This document shows, in pieces, positions 55,865-64,000 of a DNA stretch of 64,000 bases; positions within the stretch are counted from its first letter, which is position 1, and each line of letters begins with the position of its first letter. The position numbers and the translations under genes are program-made. The notes beneath the pieces were generated by a model. The model was not told where the DNA came from. It did not search any database and saw nothing but the letters and a program-made list of their open reading frames with translations. Origin of the DNA: Paenibacillus rhizophilus (GTDB lineage Bacteria > Bacillota > Bacilli > Paenibacillales > Paenibacillaceae); the NCBI RefSeq assembly GCF_003854965.1, contig NZ_RQPI01000007.1, positions 62,001 to 126,000 of the forward strand, written 5' to 3'.

Positions 55865-56314
55865 ATGTTTGATCTGGTTCCTTTTGGAAAACGGCGTGAA
55901 GAGGCGTTCGGCCAATTGGCCAAATCCTTTGGCGATATGTTTGGGGACGACTTCTTCGCTCCGCTCAAGAGCTCTACTCTGTCTATCCGCACCGATATCC
56001 GGGAGGCCGAGGATCATTATTTAATTGAGGCCGAGCTTCCGGGATTCGCCAAAGAGGACATCGTGATTGATTACGCAGCGCCGTACTTGACGATCAAGGC
56101 TGTGCGCAAGGAAGAGAACACCGAGGAGAACAGCGACCGGCAGATCGTTCGCAAGGAGCGCCGTTACGGAGAGTATGTCCGCAGATTTTACGTTCAGGAC
56201 ATTAATGAAGAAGGCATCCGCGCTTCGCTGAAGAATGGCGTATTGTCGCTGGAGGCGCCGAAACGGCAAAAACCGGCGGGCACACGGATTGAAATCCGGG
56301 ATGACGAACAATAA
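55865..56314 (+). CDS. Small heat-shock protein, Hsp20/alpha-crystallin family
   Basis: The 149-residue chaperone has an N-terminal MFDLVPFGKRREEAFGQLAK region, an alpha-crystallin domain with IEAELPGFAKEDIVIDY and LKNGVLSLEAPK, and a short C-terminal tail lacking a full IxI motif. It holds unfolded proteins for refolding. GAGGAGAATG precedes the ATG. It leads a stress block with a DnaJ-like protein and ClpB; the CtsR box indicates heat control. Confidence 0.95.
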   Translation: MFDLVPFGKRREEAFGQLAKSFGDMFGDDFFAPLKSSTLSIRTDIREAEDHYLIEAELPGFAKEDIVIDYAAPYLTIKAVRKEENTEENSDRQIVRKERRYGEYVRRFYVQDINEEGIRASLKNGVLSLEAPKRQKPAGTRIEIRDDEQ

Positions 56315-56499
56315 AGTGAAAGTCTCAAATGAAAAGTCTGAAATTTGCCAATGAATATATATGAGGAGCGCATTGTAGATCGTTTTCCGGCTATAATGCG
56401 CTTTTTTTCGAAGTTATTCGAGTCTAAGGACACAATTTGGATTACAGCGCCGGCATAACGGGGAAAGAAATAATATAGGAAAGAAAGGAGGGCGCGCAG

Positions 56500-57492
56500 A
56501 TGGCGGAAACCGGATACTATGAAGTGCTTGGCGTCAGCAAGGACGCGTCCAGGCAGGACATTAAAAAGGCGTACCAGAAGCTCGCCAAGCAGTGGCATCC
56601 CGACGTGAACAAGGCGCCCGAGGCAGAGGAACGGTTCAAAAAAATAGCCGAGGCGTATGAAACGCTCGGGAACGAGGAGAAACGCAAAGCCTACGACGAA
56701 GCGGCGAGATACAGCTTCGGGCGCGGACCAACGGGCGGAGGATCCTCACGGGAATCGCCGTTCGGCGAGGGCTGGAGCGGCAGTTATTCTTTCGGCGGCG
56801 CGGACATTCCGGACGGCGACCTGTTTGAGATGTTCTTCGGCAGCAGGGGAGCAGCCGAGCGGGCGGGATTCGATTTCAACCCGGGCGGAAGACGTCCGGG
56901 AACAGGCGGTTTCGCCGGAGCCATGGGCGGTATGGGCGGCATGATGGAAGCGCGGCTCGACATTACGCTGGAACAGGCGTATAAAGGCGGCGCCGTTACC
57001 GTGCAGGCCGGAGAGAGGACGGTGACCGTGAATATCCCGCCAAGGTCGGGTGACGGAACGGTAATCTCCGTGCCCGGAAGCGGAGAGCGCGGACGGCGGG
57101 GCGAAGATGAACTGCTGATTATCCTGAACATCCGCGCTCATGAGACTTACGAAGTGAGCGGTGGGGATCTTCGAGGTATCCTCCAAATTGCTCCCTGGCA
57201 AGCCGTGCTCGGCGGCGGCGCGAAAGTATCCTTGCCGGACGGAAGCGCGGTCAAGCTGAAGATTCCGGTAGGCATCCGGAGCGGCAGGACGCTGCGGATA
57301 CCGGGCAAGGGGCTGAAGCGGGAGAACGGATCATACGGAGATGTCCTGTTCGACATCGAGCTGGTTGTGCCGGAACACGTAAACGAGGCTGAGAAGCAGC
57401 TGTACCGGCAGCTTGAGCATTCCTCAAGCTTTCAGGCGGGCGCCAAAAAGCGGGGCGCGGAAGACAAGCGCCGCGGGGCCACGGCCGGTTGA
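56500..57492 (+). CDS. DnaJ-like co-chaperone, CbpA type
   Basis: The 330-residue protein has an N-terminal J-domain (4-70) with the HPD motif in KQWHPDVNK, a Gly-rich linker (about 75-145), and two C-terminal substrate-binding domains (about 150-310) without the CXXCXGXG zinc finger, so it is CbpA-type rather than true DnaJ. It would deliver substrates to DnaK and cooperate with ClpB. AAAGGAGGGC precedes the ATG, and it is followed 95 bp downstream by clpB. Confidence 0.93.
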   Translation: MAETGYYEVLGVSKDASRQDIKKAYQKLAKQWHPDVNKAPEAEERFKKIAEAYETLGNEEKRKAYDEAARYSFGRGPTGGGSSRESPFGEGWSGSYSFGGADIPDGDLFEMFFGSRGAAERAGFDFNPGGRRPGTGGFAGAMGGMGGMMEARLDITLEQAYKGGAVTVQAGERTVTVNIPPRSGDGTVISVPGSGERGRRGEDELLIILNIRAHETYEVSGGDLRGILQIAPWQAVLGGGAKVSLPDGSAVKLKIPVGIRSGRTLRIPGKGLKRENGSYGDVLFDIELVVPEHVNEAEKQLYRQLEHSSSFQAGAKKRGAEDKRRGATAG

Positions 57493-57586
57493 GCGGTAGG
57501 CGGGCAAGCGGCAGAACAAGTAAGGACCGGAGCGAATGATTGAATGATTATGGAAAGAGATCCAAAAGGAAGGGAATGAAGCGGGA

Positions 57587-60223
<2,637 letters not shown>

Positions 60224-60593
60224 TACCGACTCGAAAATATCCTCAGACGAACAGGCTCCGGTAGCGTCGGATATTTGCCGCCAGGAGGTTCCGGCGCTCC
60301 GGGAGATTTCTCCCGGGACGCAAGCAGCCTGCCATCAAGTGTGAAGCCTGTGCATAAATGGGATAAGTGATGAAGGGGTTGTTCCATAAGTAGTTTTTGA
60401 CAACTGGGGACAGCCCCTTCTAATATTTCCCGCTAAACCTCTCCACATTATAAACTAGCGTAAAAATACAGGGTTTTCCCTAAGCCGGTAAGGCAGTGGG
60501 AGGGCCCTGTTTTGTTGCGGGAAAGAAACCTTTAACGCCGTTCATCGTCTAATCAGATGGGATATTTTTGAAAATGTATGGGGAGGTAAGCAT
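60224..60593. other. Intergenic region with hairpin
   Basis: No gene is seen in these 370 bases. A hairpin formed by GAAGGGGTTGTTCC (60372-60385) and GGGGACAGCCCCTTC (60406-60420) ends the clpB transcript or marks a repeat. The upstream region of the stalk-domain gene occupies the right part. Confidence 0.6.
60372..60420. repeat. GGGACAGCC-type intergenic palindrome
   Basis: The arms pair over about 13 bp with G-T pairs and enclose a 20-base loop. The sequence resembles other hairpins in the window at 30070 and 33000 that share the GGCTGT core, so it may belong to a dispersed repeat family. It has no strong T-run. Confidence 0.5.
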
Positions 60594-61841
60594 ATGACGG
60601 TCAAAAAAATGCCGAAATCGGCCGTATGGCTGGCAGTGTTCGCGTTCCTGGCGGCAGCGGTTGTCGTTCCGGTCCGGGATGTCAAAATTTCTGCCGCCGG
60701 CTCGGAAGCCGCCGTACCGGCCGCTCCGGCACAAACGGCATCCGGCGCCGCGAATTCCACGGACGTGGTCCGGTTCGACTTGATCAAGCATGAGATGAAG
60801 ATTAATCTGTCCGGTGGAAACGCGTCGTTGGATGGGAAGGCGGTCAAGGCGGCTACGCCCGTAAAGCGAAATGGCCGCCTGTATGTGCCGCTGCGCGCGC
60901 TGGGCGAATCGGGAGCGGTATCCTCCGTTGCCTGGAATTCCACGAAACGGCAGGTTCGGGTCGTTACGCGGTGGGGAGAGTTTAATTTCCGCATCGGCTC
61001 GACCCGGGTATACGACGGGCAGGGCAAGGCTCTGCCGGCGGAGAACTTTACGATCCCGGCGCCGCTGTTAATCAACGGCACAGCATATGTTCCGGTGCGC
61101 GCGCTGACCTTCTTCGGTCTGGCGGCGGGCACGGCGGACGGGCAGCTTTTCTGGAGATGGAGCGAGAAGAAGGAGCAGGTGCTGAAGCCGTACTGGGAGA
61201 CGGGAGAAGATCAGGCAGTGTTTACCGTACTCTACGCCAAGGAGCTGTATGCGCCGGGCGCCGCGTCTCCCATCGGTTCGGGAACCTGGGTCAGCTCGGT
61301 AGGCAGGAAGATTGTAGAGAAGGATATCCGTCTGGACGGCTCGCTCTATAACCGTATCCAACTGTCCGTGCCGCTTGCGCCGGGCATCAACACGATCGAG
61401 ATCAGTTCCATGGGAATGGCTACCGCAGGAATCCGAATCAGACGAAATGTAAGCGACCCTTCCGCGATTCCAGTGAATATTACAGAAGATGGGAAAGGGT
61501 TTTTGACTCTGGAATCGCCGGCAAGCGGCTACATGAAACTCAAATCCGGAGACTCTTTCACGATTTCGGGCAAAGTGATCAATCCGCCCAATCTGGCTAT
61601 CGATAAATTGACGGTCACAATTCAGCGTTATGTACCGGATGCGGCGGATGTTATTAGGGATTTTACAACGGTTTCCACAAAGGAAATTTCGGTAAAAAAC
61701 GGGACGTTCAGCAGCACCGTAACTTTGGACCAACCCGGCTCATACCGGATTTATGTGAAAGGCTTGACCTATACGACATTTCCGGGGCATGGCCCGGCTT
61801 CCGTTACCTGGGCGAACCTGTCGGCGGAAGTGGCGGAATAG
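60594..61841 (+). CDS. Exported protein with copper amine oxidase-like stalk domain
   Basis: The 415-residue protein has a signal peptide (KKMPKSAVWLAVFAFLAAAV) and a Cu_amine_oxidN1-type stalk domain (about 55-185) with VKRNGRLYVPLRALGESG and LINGTAYVPVRALTF repeats, followed by two beta-rich Ig-like segments to the C-terminus. The stalk domain is common in Paenibacillus wall-associated proteins and has no oxidase activity. GGGGAGGT precedes the ATG. The function is unknown; surface attachment or a scaffold role is probable. Confidence 0.87.
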   Translation: MTVKKMPKSAVWLAVFAFLAAAVVVPVRDVKISAAGSEAAVPAAPAQTASGAANSTDVVRFDLIKHEMKINLSGGNASLDGKAVKAATPVKRNGRLYVPLRALGESGAVSSVAWNSTKRQVRVVTRWGEFNFRIGSTRVYDGQGKALPAENFTIPAPLLINGTAYVPVRALTFFGLAAGTADGQLFWRWSEKKEQVLKPYWETGEDQAVFTVLYAKELYAPGAASPIGSGTWVSSVGRKIVEKDIRLDGSLYNRIQLSVPLAPGINTIEISSMGMATAGIRIRRNVSDPSAIPVNITEDGKGFLTLESPASGYMKLKSGDSFTISGKVINPPNLAIDKLTVTIQRYVPDAADVIRDFTTVSTKEISVKNGTFSSTVTLDQPGSYRIYVKGLTYTTFPGHGPASVTWANLSAEVAE

Positions 61842-61920
61842 GGGCAGTTTTGTCAACGGATAGACAGTTCTTACAAGGCTGGCTGACAACCGGTAGCATT
61901 TGATCCGGTGGCAGACACGA

Positions 61921-62415
61921 TTAATCAATCGCTCCAAGAAACCACTGCCCTTGAGCGTTTTTTACAAAATAGAAGTATAGATATGTGTCTGTTATTCCGA
62001 TATCCTGCTTGGCTTTGCCAATGATCTCAACCACTATCCGGTTAGCGTGATCCTGTTGAACGGTGCCCAACTGATTGAAGGCGTAATCGCTGTTTAATAA
62101 ATGAAGTTGGGCGTCGCTGGATCGATCATCGGCAAACACGCTGCGAAAGGCCTCCGTGTCCTTATTGGCCATGGAGGTTAGCGCCGTTTGCAGCAGTCTT
62201 TTTATCTCTTCGTTCAACAAGGGTTCGCTGCTGTTCTCGACATTTACGAAAACCCCAGCTTTAAGAGAGCTTGGCGATTCATCTTGGACAGAGGAGGGAC
62301 TTGCGCTTGGAGCGCTGCTCTCCCCCTGAATGCCGGTATCAGAGTTCTTGGCGCATGAGGTCATAAGAACGGCAGCCGACAACAGGGCAAAGCCGTAAAC
62401 GATCATCTTTTTCAT
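61921..62415 (-). CDS. Small lipoprotein of unknown function
   Basis: The 164-residue protein has a lipoprotein signal (KKMIVYGFALLSAAVLMTSC, lipobox Cys21), a Ser-rich linker and a cystatin-like/NTF2-like C-terminal domain with ALTSMANKDTEAFRSVFADD and RIVVEIIGKAKQDIGITDTY. Similar domains are found in Paenibacillus exported proteins. It is monocistronic and convergent with the stalk-domain gene. The function is not known. Confidence 0.75.
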   Translation of the reverse strand: MKKMIVYGFALLSAAVLMTSCAKNSDTGIQGESSAPSASPSSVQDESPSSLKAGVFVNVENSSEPLLNEEIKRLLQTALTSMANKDTEAFRSVFADDRSSDAQLHLLNSDYAFNQLGTVQQDHANRIVVEIIGKAKQDIGITDTYLYFYFVKNAQGQWFLGAID

Positions 62416-62528
62416 TGTTTATACTCCCTTGTGGATTTTCTATTTAGACGAAGCAATATGGAAAATGTTGCATTTTTGTGCTTTGAATATGGAAAATCAG
62501 ACAGAAATATCTAGAGAGACCCCAAATA

Positions 62529-62554
62529 TCCCCCTGCCAATTTTGGCGGGGGGA
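62529..62554. terminator. GC-rich hairpin after the MFS gene
   Basis: TCCCCCTGCCAA and TTGGCGGGGGGA form an 11-12 bp stem with a tiny loop. The T content after it is modest in both directions, so it is a probable rather than certain terminator. Confidence 0.55.
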
Positions 62555-62593
62555 TTCTATTCTTCATAATTATGCTATAAACAGGCCTTGCCG

Positions 62594-63871
62594 CTACAGC
62601 AGCTCCCCCCGCCTCTTCAAATACCGGTACAGCGGCACGGCCGACAAGGCGCAGAGCAGGGCGCACAGGCCGATGAAGGCATAGCCCGCCTGAAGCCCGG
62701 CCAGCAGGCCCGCCCCGGCGTTCCCGCTTGAAGCGACAACGTTCTTGATGCCGGTAATGATAGCGCCGATCAGATAATTGCCGATGACACTGGACACGCC
62801 CATCAGGGTGACGATGAACGTAATGGCGGTGTCGCTGCCCTGGCGGTAGCGCTTCGCGATCAGCGCCATGACGGTGGGGTAGATAGGCGCGATGCCGATG
62901 CCCGCCGCGGCGAACAGAAACGCCCCCGGCTCGCCCGCCGCAATGGCGGCGAAGGTCAGCAGACCGGACAAGGCGGAGAAGATGATGAGCGACAGCGTAA
63001 AGCCGATTTTGTCGGTGACGGGACCGAGGAACAGCCGGGCGAAGGTGAAGCAGAGAAAGAATACGGAGAGCATGCCCGCCGCAGCGGTTCCGTCCCAGCC
63101 GTAGGCTTTTTCCAGAAAGTTGACCAGCCAACCGCCGACCGCCATTTCGGAAATGACGCCGAAGGACAGAATGGCGACCAGCATCCAGATGACGGGATCG
63201 GCGGCGATAGCTTTAAGCGGAATCCGGTCATCCTCCGAGGTGCCGCCGCTCGGGAACTTGCCGGCAAATGCGGGAATCATCGGCAGGACGGCCAGCAGCA
63301 GAATCAGCAGGTACACGTCCCGCCAATCGATGGCCCGGCCGCCGATCGACAGCGTCATCAGTCCCGATGCGATCATCGGCGCCACGGTCGAACTGAGCCC
63401 GTAGAAGAAGTGGGCCAGATTCATCATCGTGCCGGTGTTGCGGATAAAGATTCGCGCGGCCAGCACGGCAAGCCCGATTTCCAGCATTCCGTTGCCGATG
63501 TACAGCAGGAAGAAAGAGCCGGAGAGCGCCGGATAGCTGTGGGACAAGAAAATCAGTACGCCGGACACTACCATGGAACTGAAAGACAGCAGGCAGACCG
63601 CCTTGATGCCGATTTTGCGGATCAGGTAGGCGGTGAAGGAGCAGGCCAGCAAATAGCCGAGCGAATTCAGCGACAGCAGCGTGCCGATGCGCATTTCATC
63701 GAGGCCCAGTTCCAACTGGATGCGGGGAATGGCGGGCCCCTTAATGTTCTCGGAGAAGCCGAAGATCAGAAATCCGATAAAGACGGTGAGCAGCTGCAAA
63801 ATATACATACGTTTGGACGATGAGCCCGGAAACGATTTCGTTTGATTAATTTCTTTTGGCAGAGTATCCAA
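62594..63871 (-). CDS. MFS transporter (FucP/YfkF-like)
   Basis: The 425-residue transporter has twelve membrane segments. Helix 1 FIGFLIFGFSENIKGPAIPR, the loop 2-3 AYLIRKIGIKAVCLL and the FFYGLSSTVAPMIASG motif resemble fucose permease and hexuronate-type carriers. The start is TTG 63871 five bases after GGAGGA; a longer frame extending to 63979 lacks a site. The substrate is unknown. Confidence 0.87.
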   Translation of the reverse strand: MDTLPKEINQTKSFPGSSSKRMYILQLLTVFIGFLIFGFSENIKGPAIPRIQLELGLDEMRIGTLLSLNSLGYLLACSFTAYLIRKIGIKAVCLLSFSSMVVSGVLIFLSHSYPALSGSFFLLYIGNGMLEIGLAVLAARIFIRNTGTMMNLAHFFYGLSSTVAPMIASGLMTLSIGGRAIDWRDVYLLILLLAVLPMIPAFAGKFPSGGTSEDDRIPLKAIAADPVIWMLVAILSFGVISEMAVGGWLVNFLEKAYGWDGTAAAGMLSVFFLCFTFARLFLGPVTDKIGFTLSLIIFSALSGLLTFAAIAAGEPGAFLFAAAGIGIAPIYPTVMALIAKRYRQGSDTAITFIVTLMGVSSVIGNYLIGAIITGIKNVVASSGNAGAGLLAGLQAGYAFIGLCALLCALSAVPLYRYLKRRGELL

Positions 63872-64000
63872 TATATTCCTCCATAGAGAAGTAATCCGGC
63901 CGTCCGCAAAGCGGGGCAGCCAATGTATTGTATTATACACGGCCCCGACCGTCCGGAGGAAGCGCCTGCGGGAACGCAATAATCGGAATTATAATTGAAA
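63872..64000. other. Upstream region of the MFS gene
   Basis: A minus-strand TATAAT lies near 63934-63939; its minus-35 partner is poor. Next to it, ACGGTCGGGGCCGT (about 63943-63956) is a near palindrome that could be an operator. No gene is seen. Confidence 0.35.

Overview
The window looks like a chromosomal segment of an endospore-forming, low-to-mid GC Firmicute, most probably a Paenibacillus. Evidence: strong AGGAGG ribosome binding sites with frequent TTG/GTG starts, TTGACA/TATAAT promoters, a prkA-yhbH-spoVR sporulation set, GlpP, CtsR-type operators, an IS1182-type transposase remnant, SLH-anchored and copper-amine-oxidase-stalk exported proteins, and tRNA without an encoded CCA. No phage, CRISPR array, rRNA operon or replication origin was seen.

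Layout. 0-3.8 kb: a small membrane protein, an aldo/keto reductase scrap, an HDOD protein, and a translationally coupled intracellular subtilisin plus endonuclease I pair. 3.9-10.1 kb: GlpP followed by a leader with a terminator-like hairpin and an operon of phosphodiesterase, UgpA/E/B-like ABC importer (no ATPase) and a HAD-IIA phosphatase, together readable as a glycerol-phosphate/glycerophosphodiester salvage system. 10.2-14.4 kb: tRNA-Leu(CAG), a MATE exporter, two decayed genes resembling nitrogenase-associated NifO/ArsC-like and NifX/NifB-like proteins, and two glycosyltransferases. 14.7-18.9 kb: a self-contained transcription unit (sigma-A promoter, leader with terminator, SsuBCA-like ABC importer, radical SAM protein with an unusual CX8CX2C motif, strong terminator); this is the best candidate for an undescribed system. 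19-23.7 kb: spoVR, yhbH, prkA. 24-33 kb: modD-like gene, yebC-like regulator, IS1182 remnant, uridine kinase, DsrE-like protein, threonine-aldolase-like enzyme, alanine dehydrogenase with an AdeR-like PucR regulator, and an M20-type amidohydrolase.

33.5-38 kb: a looser, possibly acquired block with an MFS pump, a class C beta-lactamase-like hydrolase, an Lrp-type regulator, a MazG-like enzyme and a LOG-family protein. 38-48 kb: a 1376-residue SLH-anchored subtilisin, a small GNAT protein, and a coupled SWIM-protein/SNF2-helicase pair (YwqB/YwqA-like). 48-54.4 kb: a 7TMR-DISM/GAF/GGDEF diguanylate cyclase, a DHA2 MFS exporter apparently starting at ATT, and an overlapping adaA-ogt-alkA alkylation-repair operon. 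54.5-60.2 kb: a stress block with cold-inducible YdjO, a cold-shock protein behind a leader attenuator, then hsp20 (with a CtsR box just downstream of its promoter), a CbpA-like DnaJ and ClpB. 60.5-64 kb: an exported stalk-domain protein, a small lipoprotein and an MFS transporter.

All assignments come from reading the sequence and recalled family features; no database search was run. Start codons were chosen from ribosome binding sites and are stated where they matter.
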